From assembly GCA_024689085.1 (NCBI GenBank), contig JAILDT010000075.1, forward strand, positions 1 to 34,858: a DNA stretch of 34,858 nt. The letters run 5' to 3'. How positions within the stretch are numbered: position 1 is the stretch's first letter; every line of letters begins with the position of its first letter. Origin of the DNA: Clostridia bacterium (GTDB lineage Bacteria > Bacillota > Clostridia > Peptostreptococcales > Anaerovoracaceae). Positions 1-8,818 of the stretch are shown here, piece after piece. The position numbers and the translations under genes were made by a program. Under the pieces are notes generated by a model. That model saw only the letters and a program-made list of their open reading frames with translations, was not told the origin of the DNA and did not search any database.

Positions 1-981
1 CTGCGGGTACATGCTGATCTTCGTAAATCCCGGCATGGTGTTGATCTCATTGAACACCAAAATGCCGTCGTCGTATCCTCCGGATGGGCCCCTCTCCAGG
101 AAAAAGTCCACTCTCGCCAATCCTCTGCAGCCCATAATCTCAAAGATGTTCACCGCCGTCTGGCGAATCTGGCTTTGCAGCTCTTCCGAAAGATCGGTAA
201 CGATGGATGTTACTGACCCTATATTATCATATTTTGCCGCATAATCATAGAACTCATTCGCCGCCACGATTTCTCCGATGCAGCTGGCCTGCGGGTCTCT
301 ATTGCCCAGAATTGCCACTTCCAGTTCTCTGCCGACGATGGCTTCCTCGATCACAGCCTTTGTGTCTTCCCCAAAGGCAACACGCAGGGCCTGCGGCAGC
401 CCGGTCAGATTCTTCACCTTCGAAATCCCCACGGAAGATCCGGCGTTGGCCGGTTTGACGAAGAGCGGGAATCTGCCTTCGAAGAAATCGCCGATGACCA
501 CGGCAGCCTCTTCCTCATCACAGCCTTTGTGCGCAATACAGCACTTTGCCTGGTCGCAGACTTCCGTCTGGTCGATCACAGCCTTTGTCACTGCTTTGTC
601 CATACAGACAGATGAGGATGTCGAATCAGATCCAACGAACGGGATCCCGGCAATCGCAAGGAATCCCTGCATTCTGCCGTCTTCCCCGTTCCGCCCGTGC
701 AGCAAAGGAAAGACCACGTCTACGTCGAGTCCTGCGAATCCGGCGCCCGGCATCAGATAGACGTCTTTATTCGACGGGTGGTTTTCCCAGCTGCCGTCTG
801 CAACAGCATCCGGCTCTGCGTCCGTCTGCATCCATTTGCCGTCCTTTGTAATGCCGACTTTGATTATTTCATATTTATCTCGATCGATATGCCCCAGAAC
901 AGACGCGGCCGATACTCTGGAGACCTCATGTTCCGAGGACACGCCGCCGAAGAGAAGCATCAGGTTTTTCTTCTTATCCAT
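1..981 (-). CDS. ddl: D-alanine--D-alanine ligase, 3' end cut by window edge
   Basis: Joins two D-alanines with ATP to make the dipeptide used in peptidoglycan precursors; cytoplasmic, ATP-grasp fold. I translated 327 codons. The N-terminal GGVSSEHEVS motif, the HGRNGEDGRMQGF substrate/ATP motif, the VKPANAGSSVGIS ATP-grasp segment, and the Mg-binding FNEINTMPGFT motif near the edge are all present. Roughly the last 20-30 residues lie outside the window. The omega-loop carries DYAAKY with tyrosine (residue 251), the residue that goes with D-Ala-D-Ala rather than D-Ala-D-lactate ligases. Start: ATG at 981 or in-frame ATG at 993; neither has a strong ribosome binding site. It is the last visible gene of the larC-to-ddl run, 47 bases after the LCP gene. 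Family assignment is secure; the exact start is not. Confidence 0.94.
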   Translation of the reverse strand, partial: MDKKKNLMLLFGGVSSEHEVSRVSAASVLGHIDRDKYEIIKVGITKDGKWMQTDAEPDAVADGSWENHPSNKDVYLMPGAGFAGLDVDVVFPLLHGRNGEDGRMQGFLAIAGIPFVGSDSTSSSVCMDKAVTKAVIDQTEVCDQAKCCIAHKGCDEEEAAVVIGDFFEGRFPLFVKPANAGSSVGISKVKNLTGLPQALRVAFGEDTKAVIEEAIVGRELEVAILGNRDPQASCIGEIVAANEFYDYAAKYDNIGSVTSIVTDLSEELQSQIRQTAVNIFEIMGCRGLARVDFFLERGPSGGYDDGILVFNEINTMPGFTKISMYPQ

Positions 982-1028
982 TTCCTGTACCATTTGATCT
1001 ATACTTTCATGAAACTGTGTATCGATTC

Positions 1029-2480
1029 TCAATACAATCCTGTCAGCGCCGAAATCTCCGCGCTGATCTCCTGTACTGTTGCGGAAGGTTCATAGCCTTC
1101 CTGATTGAAGAACTGGGCGTGGAGCTTGCTCACGTTGTTCGTCAAATTGATCGGCGGTCCGTACCAGGCGTAGCCTGCGCCGCCGTATCCGGTCCAGCTT
1201 CCCACATCATACGGGAATCCTGTTGTCGAATCAGTCATGTCGTAGGACTTGGCGTGGAGCATCAGTTTCAGCATAGAAAGGGTGCCGATGTTCGTCCTGA
1301 CTTCCGGCATGGCGTGCCGCGCCACGGAGAGCATCTTGAACGGTCCTGCGCTCTTGACTTTCTTGAAGGTCTCGCTGAAGACGATCTTCATGCGTTCGTT
1401 TCTTCTGTAGTCGCCCGTCGCCGCATCCTTACGGATCCTGGAGTAAGTGACCGCCTGGACGCCGTTCAGCGTCTGCTTGCCCGGTCCCTCGATCTTATCA
1501 TCCGGACCGTCCACATTCTTGGCGGTCTCGTTGATGTATTTGTTCATTTCATCGATTTCCGATTCCTGCACGTCGATTTCGATGCCGCCCACGGAATCGA
1601 TCACGTCCGCCACAGTCTTCCAGTTGATGACCACGACCTCGTCGATATTCAGATCCAGATTCTTGTTCAGCGTGTAGAGAGACTGTTCTGCCCCGCCGTA
1701 GAAGTAGGCGTGGGTGATCTTATCCAGTCCCTGATCTCCGACGTCGAGCAGCGTATCCCGGAAGACGGAGAACATCTTGACCTCATCCGTCTCCTCATTG
1801 ATACTTGCCACGATGATCGCGTCGCTGCGCACCTGAGAGTCGTTATCGTCCGCGCGGGCGTCTGTGCCGAGCACCGCGATGTTCCGGTAGCCGTCCAGCT
1901 GGCCCGCCGCGCCGGCATCTATGCCGATGTTGTTCCGGTCGACTGAGACGTGCTGGGCGCTTGCCAGTGTGGTGAAAAGCAGTCCGCCGCCGCCGACAGC
2001 CAGCACCGCCGCCAGCGCCAGCACGATCAGGAACGCCATGACCGGCGCCGGCATCCTCCTCTTCGGACGTCCGGTCTTACCGACTTTTTTGGCTGCTTTC
2101 GTCAGTTCTTTGTATTTCCTTTTGCTGTTTTTCTTTCTGCCTCTGAGGTTTCCGTATTCGTCATAATCAGTATGAACGATGCCCGACCGCACGCCCCGTT
2201 CGTCCCGGTCGGCCTGCCGGGCGGCGAGATACTCCTGCATCTCCCTGTCGCGGCGCTGCCTTTCCTTCCGGTCCTTCCATGGATCAGGTGCCTCGTAAGG
2301 CTCCTCCATAGCGGAGATCCGGTTCACCTTTCGGGTGCGGCGGTCCTCAGGGAAAAACTGCCCGTACTTCTCGTCGCTGTCGACGCCGTTTTTGCTGTTG
2401 TATCCTCTGCTGATTTCTTCTTCCTGCTCGTGCAGCCGCAGAGACAGATATTCCTGATACTCTTTCTCGTGTTTATCCAT
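1029..2480 (-). CDS. LytR-CpsA-Psr (LCP) family cell-wall polymer ligase
   Basis: LCP proteins transfer undecaprenyl-linked polymers (teichoic acids, capsule) onto peptidoglycan at the outer face of the membrane. The 483-residue protein has a long charged cytoplasmic N-terminus (1-144), one membrane helix (about 145-170), and an LCP domain from about 198 to 370. That domain contains VLGTDARADD, RSDAIIVAS, the FSVFRDT arginine, and the YSRIRKDAATGDYRRNERM block whose arginines bind the lipid pyrophosphate. The start ATG lies 6 bases after the upstream lysozyme stop, with only a weak ribosome binding site, so translational coupling is likely. The acceptor polymer cannot be read from the sequence. 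The 144-residue cytoplasmic tail is much longer than I expect for this family and contains two QEYL motifs (residues 9-12 and 82-85). Confidence 0.93.
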   Translation of the reverse strand: MDKHEKEYQEYLSLRLHEQEEEISRGYNSKNGVDSDEKYGQFFPEDRRTRKVNRISAMEEPYEAPDPWKDRKERQRRDREMQEYLAARQADRDERGVRSGIVHTDYDEYGNLRGRKKNSKRKYKELTKAAKKVGKTGRPKRRMPAPVMAFLIVLALAAVLAVGGGGLLFTTLASAQHVSVDRNNIGIDAGAAGQLDGYRNIAVLGTDARADDNDSQVRSDAIIVASINEETDEVKMFSVFRDTLLDVGDQGLDKITHAYFYGGAEQSLYTLNKNLDLNIDEVVVINWKTVADVIDSVGGIEIDVQESEIDEMNKYINETAKNVDGPDDKIEGPGKQTLNGVQAVTYSRIRKDAATGDYRRNERMKIVFSETFKKVKSAGPFKMLSVARHAMPEVRTNIGTLSMLKLMLHAKSYDMTDSTTGFPYDVGSWTGYGGAGYAWYGPPINLTNNVSKLHAQFFNQEGYEPSATVQEISAEISALTGLY

Positions 2481-2486
2481 TGCTGC

Positions 2487-4010
2487 TTACTGTATGCCCG
2501 TATACTTGACGGCCAGCCACCTGCCATTAGACATTCTGGCCCAACCGTTCTTGACTTGGACGATGGTCACGAAGACGCCCTTTTTATAGGTGCCCTTCTT
2601 CTTGTACTTGGTCCCCGGACCGGTTCTGTAATTCACCGCAGTCCTGGTCTTCGCCTTATATTTCAGATGGCTTCTGTTCATATAGTATCCATTGCTCAGC
2701 TTCGCCCAGTTGCCGTGGAAACTCTTGATGTAAACTGTCGTACCTTTCGAATAGGAGCCGACGATCTTTTTCTTCTTGCTCGGGCCTTTTCTGTAGTTCA
2801 TCTTACAGGTCGTCACCGCCGCGTGGCAGCCTGCCGGAATCGTCGACACAGCCGTCGTTGACGCAGTTGACGCCGTTGATGCGGCGGTTGAGGCCGCTGT
2901 CTTCGACTCAAAGATATAGTTGATATCAACACGCTTGGAAATACCGTTGACAATACCTGAGGAACTGTACTGCCACATCCAGTAGTCACCCGGATACGTC
3001 GTGGCGACGCCGTTGGTAGTGTAGTTGGCCAGCCAGATCTTGTACTTGCTTTGCAGTGTCGCGTAGCTGATAAATTTGGTCAATGTATTGTAATTGGCAT
3101 AGACCATCGGCTCATAGCCCGCTGCTTTTATTGTATCACAGAATGCGGTGCATGAGGCAGTTCCGACGTTTTTCATGACTTTTGACGTCAGCCTGCCGCC
3201 CGTCTCATAGTCGAACGCGACCGGGAGTGTGATCTTGCTTCTGTAGTTTGTCAGAAGTGTCTTCACATACTGCGCCTCCGACGTCGCTTCTGCAGCGCTG
3301 ACAGCGGTCGAGTAGTAGTACACGCCAACCTTGATGCCTGCGTTGTAGGCGCCGTTGACATTGTTTGCAAAGGTGGAGTCCATATTGTGGGCACCGTTGC
3401 TCAGGGAGCTGTATCCGCACCTGATAATTGCATGGGTTACGCCGGCCGCCCTTACTTTCTTCCAGTTGGCGGCACTGATGCTGCCCTGCCACCAGGAGAT
3501 ATCGATACAGTGGTACCTGTTGTATGAAGCGTACTTGGCCGGTGTCTGGCCTTTGCCCAGGCCCGTTACGCCGCCTCCCATGGCAGTAATGTCACACGGC
3601 TGGATGTTGTCGACATCATCGATGCCTTCTGCATTGGCATCCGCGTCCGCGATAAATTGTTCCACTTCATCGAGATCGAACTGCTTCTTGCAAAGGATGC
3701 CGCTTTCGTCAACTTCATAGTATCTGAAGAAGGTCGGGTCCTCCAGCAAAGCGCATAGTTCCGGATCGTTCTCGACATCGCTGATGTTCAGTCCTTCCAG
3801 CCCTTCGAAGGCATTGTCCGCCGTAATGTCCGGCATCTCTGCCGCGGCGACTTCCTCCGCGGCGACGTCATCTTCAGCGGGAACTGCTTCCTCTGCGGAA
3901 ACTGTTTCGTCGGTTTGCGTTACATCCAGTTCTTCCGCAGCCATGGAAGGTGCCAAGGTCATCGACAATCCTATGATCATAGTAAGTGCGATTGTTGTGA
4001 TCTTTCTCAT
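2487..4010 (-). CDS. Secreted GH25 lysozyme with two C-terminal SH3 domains
   Basis: A peptidoglycan muramidase of glycoside hydrolase family 25. I start it at ATG 4010, preceded by GAGGAGAG with a 4-base gap; a longer reading from 4052 would run back into the neighbouring lysozyme gene. The 507 residues are: signal peptide (1 to about 24, ending SMAA), an acidic region (25-140), GH25 domain (about 168-368) with DISWWQG (Asp170) and the catalytic FDYE pair (Asp267, Glu269), an Ala/Ser/Thr linker (371-391), and two bacterial SH3 domains (about 400-452 and 456-505) rich in lysine. It sits 11 bases after a second GH25 gene and 6 bases before the LCP gene. It could act on the cell's own wall or on competitors; the operon context favours a housekeeping wall role. 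Confidence 0.93.
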   Translation of the reverse strand: MRKITTIALTMIIGLSMTLAPSMAAEELDVTQTDETVSAEEAVPAEDDVAAEEVAAAEMPDITADNAFEGLEGLNISDVENDPELCALLEDPTFFRYYEVDESGILCKKQFDLDEVEQFIADADANAEGIDDVDNIQPCDITAMGGGVTGLGKGQTPAKYASYNRYHCIDISWWQGSISAANWKKVRAAGVTHAIIRCGYSSLSNGAHNMDSTFANNVNGAYNAGIKVGVYYYSTAVSAAEATSEAQYVKTLLTNYRSKITLPVAFDYETGGRLTSKVMKNVGTASCTAFCDTIKAAGYEPMVYANYNTLTKFISYATLQSKYKIWLANYTTNGVATTYPGDYWMWQYSSSGIVNGISKRVDINYIFESKTAASTAASTASTASTTAVSTIPAGCHAAVTTCKMNYRKGPSKKKKIVGSYSKGTTVYIKSFHGNWAKLSNGYYMNRSHLKYKAKTRTAVNYRTGPGTKYKKKGTYKKGVFVTIVQVKNGWARMSNGRWLAVKYTGIQ

Positions 4011-4021
4011 AATTCTCTCCT

Positions 4022-6034
4022 CTACTTCTTCAGTCTGCTGAGCGGCAGCCACTGTCCGCTGCTGATTTTTGCCCAGCCTCCGTATGTTCCGATGACTGTA
4101 ACTTTCTTATTCTTCTTGAATGTCTTTTTCTTGATGTAATTATTTGACGGACCTGACCTGCTCGTTGTCTTCTTCTTCAGTTTGGCTTTGTACTTGACTG
4201 CCACGTCCGGCTGGTATTCCGGATAAACGGCTGTCTTCTTTGTCTTGCTCGTCTTGATCCAGTATCCGTTCGCCATCTGGCTCCACTTACCGCTGGTCCG
4301 GAGTACATAGATTTTTTTGCCTTTCTTCAGGGTTCCCTTCTTGCCGCTTCCCGGCTTCGCGTAGTATTTTGTTTTTTCCCTGGTTTTTGATTTATTGATA
4401 TAGGCTCTGCCCTGGCTGTCCAGGATGTAGCTTTTGTATCCGAGCCTTACTTTTTTCCCTGTCAGTTTTACACCGTCCTGTCCGAATCCGTAGATGTACG
4501 ATCCGATTTTGACAAAACTGTTCTTCGTGATAAGCCCGTTCGTTCCCAGATAATACTGTTTGCCATCGATGGTGGCAAGTGTATTGGAAACCTCAACGCC
4601 GTCCGCTCCCAGATAATACTCTTTGCCGCCGATGGTCTGCCGTCCCGTCAGGGCGATACCCTCAGAATCCACATAATAGGTCCTGCCTCTTACTTTCACC
4701 CACTGATTCTTTACGACGTTCCCATCATAGGAGTAAAGTACACTGTCGATGAAATCCTTCGGATCCGAACCCTTCGCAAGGTTTCCGCTCTTGATCCACG
4801 CTGTGCCCAGACTGCCTTCTGTATCGGTGATCTCCAGGTATCCGTTGGCGCTTCTTGTCACCGCAACTTTTGTTCCATCCGGGAATGGCGCTGTGCCGTA
4901 GTATCCACGGCCGGGGCCCTTCTTTCCCGCCACGGTCGCCGCAGCGTCCGAGGCCGTCACATAGGCTTCGTAATCCTGCGCCGTTATGCCTGTCACATAA
5001 GACGCAAGCTGTGTATACGCGCCGCTCATGAAACTGTCCATATATGCTTTCGGTTGCATCGACAGATCTGCGTCGACTCTGCCGCTGATTCCGCCAACAG
5101 CGCCGCTGCTGGAGCACTGCCAGAAGTAATATGTGCCGCTATAGGTGCAATTGCTGTTCCACTGTGCGATCCACTTGTCATAAGTACCGAACCCTGAGAG
5201 CTTTTGATTCCACCAGGAAAGGTTCGCATAGACACCCGCTCTGTATCCTTCCAGCGTAAGCTTGTTGCAGAAAACTGTTGCCATTTTCCTGATCGTCGCA
5301 TTCGACGCCTTGCTGACCGTCTTGTCCTCCAGATCGTAGTAGACCGGAAGATCCGGATGGAATCCGTTGTCAGCAAGCAGCCGCAGCGCATGATTCGCCT
5401 CATCCAGCGCTCCTGCTTCCGTATTCGCATAGGAGTAGAGATATACACCGTACGGGATGCCATTGGCGACGCATCCTTTGACGTTGGCTGCGAATCTGCT
5501 GTCATCCTTCGACGTGGTGTTCGAGCCGTACCCGCAGCGTATGATTGCGAAATCGATCCCACTGGATTTGACCTTGGCCCAGTCGATGGTGTGCTGCCAG
5601 TAACTGACATCGATGCCCTTGAGATAGCCATACCGCTTGTTCCCGCTGATGGTCCAGTACTTATTCTTTTCTGTTGCGGATTTGGCTTCGATCGCCTCTT
5701 CAGTTTCTATTTCAGCCGCTTCGTCGGCAGCGGCAGCCGTCATTTCATCAGATGCCTCTGCAGACGCCTCCACGGAATCTTCTTCCGTCTGCTCCTCTTC
5801 GCTGCTGCCCATCTGGGCGTTGTAGTCTTCCGTGAGCTGCCCGTCTGAATCTTCCGCCGCGTCCGGACTTTCGTCTATGATGATGTCTCCGTCCTGATAC
5901 CGCCAGCTGCTGGCCTGTGTCTCCACATCCTGTCCGTCGTCTGCCGAAATTGGCGACACAAAGACGGGCGACAAAGCCATGGATGCCGTCAGGACTGCAG
6001 CAATGAACTTGCTGCATTTTTTGTTAAAGATCAA
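4022..6034 (-). CDS. Secreted GH25 lysozyme with SH3 domains and wall-binding repeats
   Basis: A 670-residue exported muramidase. It starts with TTG at 6034, and GGAGGTG seven bases upstream makes this start convincing; the start overlaps the acetyltransferase gene by 11 bases. Order: signal peptide (1-31), very acidic linker (32 to about 125), GH25 domain (about 137-327) with GIDVSYWQ (Asp142) and YYDLE (Asp234, Glu236), an SH3-like domain (about 365-420), four or so short repeats resembling choline/cell-wall-binding repeats (438-547, with YYV/YYL and G-x-DG motifs), and two lysine-rich SH3 domains (about 551-600 and 613-670). It is a paralogue of the next gene but with an added repeat region, so the two probably recognise different wall sites. 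The repeat ligand is unknown. Confidence 0.93.
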   Translation of the reverse strand: MIFNKKCSKFIAAVLTASMALSPVFVSPISADDGQDVETQASSWRYQDGDIIIDESPDAAEDSDGQLTEDYNAQMGSSEEEQTEEDSVEASAEASDEMTAAAADEAAEIETEEAIEAKSATEKNKYWTISGNKRYGYLKGIDVSYWQHTIDWAKVKSSGIDFAIIRCGYGSNTTSKDDSRFAANVKGCVANGIPYGVYLYSYANTEAGALDEANHALRLLADNGFHPDLPVYYDLEDKTVSKASNATIRKMATVFCNKLTLEGYRAGVYANLSWWNQKLSGFGTYDKWIAQWNSNCTYSGTYYFWQCSSSGAVGGISGRVDADLSMQPKAYMDSFMSGAYTQLASYVTGITAQDYEAYVTASDAAATVAGKKGPGRGYYGTAPFPDGTKVAVTRSANGYLEITDTEGSLGTAWIKSGNLAKGSDPKDFIDSVLYSYDGNVVKNQWVKVRGRTYYVDSEGIALTGRQTIGGKEYYLGADGVEVSNTLATIDGKQYYLGTNGLITKNSFVKIGSYIYGFGQDGVKLTGKKVRLGYKSYILDSQGRAYINKSKTREKTKYYAKPGSGKKGTLKKGKKIYVLRTSGKWSQMANGYWIKTSKTKKTAVYPEYQPDVAVKYKAKLKKKTTSRSGPSNNYIKKKTFKKNKKVTVIGTYGGWAKISSGQWLPLSRLKK

Positions 6035-6470
6035 TTTTCATCACCTCCGGATGGCATGAAACGCCATACTGCGGACAGGTAAGGCACTCGAAGAAGTTCG
6101 GCGCGTCCTGCCTCGGGACCGTGACGAATCCGTTCCTGCGGAAGAACTCCGGGGCTCTCGCCACCAGATACATTCTTTCTCCGCCCAGTTTCACCGTCTC
6201 CGCTAATCCGAGCTCCAGCAGTCTGCTGCCGAGCCCTGTCCCCCTCAGGGACTCATCTATGGCGATGCCGTCGCAGATGTACTCGCCTTCTCTTTGCGCG
6301 AGGACAAAGGCGCCTACCAAATCTCCGTCCAGGTCTGCGATCTGCCAGCATTTGACCAGATCTGTCGGAACTTCTTCGGCATCTTCGTCTGTGAATTCCA
6401 GTTCGTTCTCAATGAAGAACGGCACCAGTTTTTCATACTCTTCTGTTTCGCTGATGATGTACTGTTTCAT
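6024..6470 (-). CDS. GNAT N-acetyltransferase, ArgA-like
   Basis: Acetyl-CoA-dependent acetyltransferase of 148 residues. The acetyl-CoA loop is RGTGLGSRLL, followed by APEFFRRNGF. The C-terminus has the FFECLTCPQYGVSC pattern with closely spaced cysteines, which is reminiscent of single-domain amino-acid (glutamate) N-acetyltransferases of arginine biosynthesis. No arginine genes are present here, so the substrate is an inference and could be another amino acid or small amine. I use ATG 6470 (MKQYIISE), 16 bases after the lipid kinase stop; an upstream start at 6518 would overlap that gene. Its last codons contain the ribosome binding site of the following lysozyme gene, so the two are probably translated together. 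Confidence 0.8.
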   Translation of the reverse strand: MKQYIISETEEYEKLVPFFIENELEFTDEDAEEVPTDLVKCWQIADLDGDLVGAFVLAQREGEYICDGIAIDESLRGTGLGSRLLELGLAETVKLGGERMYLVARAPEFFRRNGFVTVPRQDAPNFFECLTCPQYGVSCHPEVMKIDL

Positions 6471-6486
6471 TTCCCTTGCGATCCTT

Positions 6487-7404
6487 TTAATCGTACTCCC
6501 AGGTTCCTTCGTCGACAAAAATCTCCAGCCGCTCCTTCAGCACCCCGAATCGCAGCGGCAGTTTCTCGCCGTGTTCTCCATCGATATCCGTCGGGATATC
6601 CTCCTCCGACTCGACCGTCATACTCGGTGTCTGGAAGTAGAGAACGTACTTGTTGTCCGGGTGTCTGCCGTTGATGACTTCCATGAGCAAAGGACCGAAT
6701 TCCAGAATCGGCATCTTGCGGAAGGCGACGACGTCCAGTTTGCCGTCGTTCATCTTCGAATGGGGCGACAGTTTCCGGAAACCGCCCGCTGATTCACCGT
6801 TGCACACAGTCATGAAGTAGATCTCCTCTTCCATGACTTCTTCAGGCGTCGTCAGTTTCACCTTGATCGGGTGCACCTGATTCAACTCCGCGGCTGCCCG
6901 CAGGTAGTAAGCCAGCGGGCCGATGGCGGTCTTCACGTACGGATCCGTCTTCTGACTCACATCCACCATGGCGCCCATGGCTGCCACATTGATGAAGTAC
7001 TTGTTGTTGACGGTTCCCACGTCCGCCTTTGTGATCTTCTCACCCAGCGCAATCTCCAGCGCTGCGTTGATGTCCGACGGCAGTTCGAAATAGTAGGCGA
7101 AATCGTTGGCCGTACCTGCCGGAAGCAGACCGAGCGGCAGATGGATATCGTGCCGCAGCATGCTGTTGACGCAGATGTTGAACGTCCCGTCCCCGCCGCA
7201 GGCGATGATTCTGCTGTACTCGTTTTCGTCGATGCCCTCCAGAGCTTTGTCGATCTGCGTGCCCTTCTCGGCTCTGACCGCAGTAACCTGGAATCCCTTC
7301 GCCTGGCACTGCTCGATGATGAAGTCCAGATAGTTTTTGAACAGACCGTTCCCTGAGTAGGCGTTGTAATAGAGCAGCACTTTGCTTCTCGCGATCTTAG
7401 TCAT
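6487..7404 (-). CDS. Diacylglycerol kinase family lipid kinase (YegS/DgkB type)
   Basis: A soluble kinase of the DAGK catalytic family, 305 residues. The nucleotide-binding GGDGT motif is at residues 70-74 and GTANDFA at about 97-103, both typical. In Gram-positive bacteria the main member, DgkB, rephosphorylates diacylglycerol released during lipoteichoic acid synthesis; other members phosphorylate different lipids, so the substrate is not certain. I chose ATG 7404 (MTKIARS), which has GGGAG five bases upstream and overlaps the folC stop by eight bases (ATGACTAA). The position between folC and envelope genes fits a membrane-lipid recycling job, and the plsY and gpsA genes of the same lipid pathway lie in the next operon upstream. 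Confidence 0.88.
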   Translation of the reverse strand: MTKIARSKVLLYYNAYSGNGLFKNYLDFIIEQCQAKGFQVTAVRAEKGTQIDKALEGIDENEYSRIIACGGDGTFNICVNSMLRHDIHLPLGLLPAGTANDFAYYFELPSDINAALEIALGEKITKADVGTVNNKYFINVAAMGAMVDVSQKTDPYVKTAIGPLAYYLRAAAELNQVHPIKVKLTTPEEVMEEEIYFMTVCNGESAGGFRKLSPHSKMNDGKLDVVAFRKMPILEFGPLLMEVINGRHPDNKYVLYFQTPSMTVESEEDIPTDIDGEHGEKLPLRFGVLKERLEIFVDEGTWEYD

Positions 7405-8785
7405 GTTTTCTCCCGTCCCCATACTTAAGCGTACGGTAATGATCGTAGTCAGTCCTGGCCCGGAGGATGCTTCTGACCGCGCCGATCAGATACAGTGATC
7501 CGGTGAACAGGATCACCTCATACTCCCCCTTCGCGGCTTCTCTTCGCGCCGCGTCCACCGCTTCTTCCGGGCTTCCGCAGACCTGCAGGATATGCAAAGG
7601 CATTCCCTCCGGATCTCTCGCTTCCCGGATGAATTGCGCGAAGGTCTCCGCCGCCATGGCTCTTCCTTCGTAGTCCGGCTGGGTGGCGATGAAGTCCCTG
7701 CTCACTTTCGCGAAGTGAGCCAGCACTTTATCGGTCTCTTTTTTCTCGACCATGCCCGCTACGATCAGTGTCTTCTTTTCCGGAAAGACATCAGCCATGG
7801 TCTGCGCCAGAGCCTCCGCACCCGGATCGTTGTGGGCGCCGTCGAGAACGACATAAGCATTCCATTCGCTTTCCGGTCGTGCCATGACCTCGAACCGTCC
7901 CGGCTGCGCCGCGTCCCTGATCCCGGCGTAGAGCCGGCTTCGTTCAATTTGTATCTCTCCGTTCTTTCTGAGAACTTCGATGGTCGCCAGAGCGGTCTTG
8001 AGATTCTCCGCCTGGTGACGTCCTATCATCTTCGTGACAACTTCGCCGTAGTCCGTATGCCAGAGCTCCATGCTCACCTGCTGCCCCTCCGGGGAAATCC
8101 AGTCAGTGGAGTATCTGATCTTTGAGACATCGTACAATCTGCTGCCCGTTTCATAGGCTTTCTTCGCAATGACGGCAGCCGCTTCATGATCTGACACATT
8201 GGAGATCACCGGGCATCCTTCTTTGATGATACCGGCCTTGTTCCAGGCGATTTCCTCCAGGGTGTCGCCCAGCACATGCATGTGATCGAACCCGATGCTG
8301 GTGATGACGCTGGCCAGCGGCTGTTCGATGACGTTGGTGGCGTCGCCGATACCGCCCATGCCCACCTCCAGAACCACGTAGTCCGGATTCTGGCTTTGGA
8401 AGAACAGGAAGGCTGTTGCCATGACCACCTCGAACTCCGTCGGGGAATCCAGGCCGTCCTCGACCATCTCTGCTGCTTTTGCGAGAGCCTGGCCACCGTA
8501 CCGTTCGAGTTCCTCGTCGGAGATATCCCGACCGCCGCACTGTATGCGCTCATTGAATTTTTCGATATAAGGCGAAATGTAAAGTCCCACCTTGTATCCG
8601 CATCCTGCGAGTCCGGCTTCGATGAACTTGCATGTGGAGCCTTTGCCGTTGGTGCCCGCCACGTGGATGTATTTCATCCCCTGATGCGGGTTCCCAAGCC
8701 GTTTTAAGAGTTCGCTGACCCTCTGCAGACCCAGTACGCTGCCGAACTTGTCGAACTCGTGGAATTTATCTACTGCTGTCGTCAT
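7397..8785 (-). CDS. folC: Bifunctional folylpolyglutamate synthase/dihydrofolate synthase
   Basis: Adds glutamate to dihydropteroate and to reduced folates using ATP; cytoplasmic Mur-ligase fold. The 462 residues contain the P-loop HVAGTNGKGST (about 41-51), the LYISPYIEKFNERI segment, the VLEVGMGGIGDATN motif, ITSIGFDHMHVLG, the carbamylated-lysine region WNKAGIIK, and VLDGAHNDPGA at the start of the C-terminal domain. Length is close to normal. It follows valS by 33 bases, a gene pair common in Firmicutes, and its stop overlaps the lipid kinase start by eight bases. Whether both activities are kept cannot be judged from sequence alone. The ribosome binding site is weak. Confidence 0.95.
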   Translation of the reverse strand: MTTAVDKFHEFDKFGSVLGLQRVSELLKRLGNPHQGMKYIHVAGTNGKGSTCKFIEAGLAGCGYKVGLYISPYIEKFNERIQCGGRDISDEELERYGGQALAKAAEMVEDGLDSPTEFEVVMATAFLFFQSQNPDYVVLEVGMGGIGDATNVIEQPLASVITSIGFDHMHVLGDTLEEIAWNKAGIIKEGCPVISNVSDHEAAAVIAKKAYETGSRLYDVSKIRYSTDWISPEGQQVSMELWHTDYGEVVTKMIGRHQAENLKTALATIEVLRKNGEIQIERSRLYAGIRDAAQPGRFEVMARPESEWNAYVVLDGAHNDPGAEALAQTMADVFPEKKTLIVAGMVEKKETDKVLAHFAKVSRDFIATQPDYEGRAMAAETFAQFIREARDPEGMPLHILQVCGSPEEAVDAARREAAKGEYEVILFTGSLYLIGAVRSILRARTDYDHYRTLKYGDGRKHD

Positions 8786-8818
8786 AACTTCTATCTTGAT
8801 CCTGTTTGTTGCTTTTGT

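Noticed and set aside
1017-1946. 309-codon plus-strand frame opposite the LCP gene
   Set aside because: Antisense to a gene with clear LCP motifs and no independent support.
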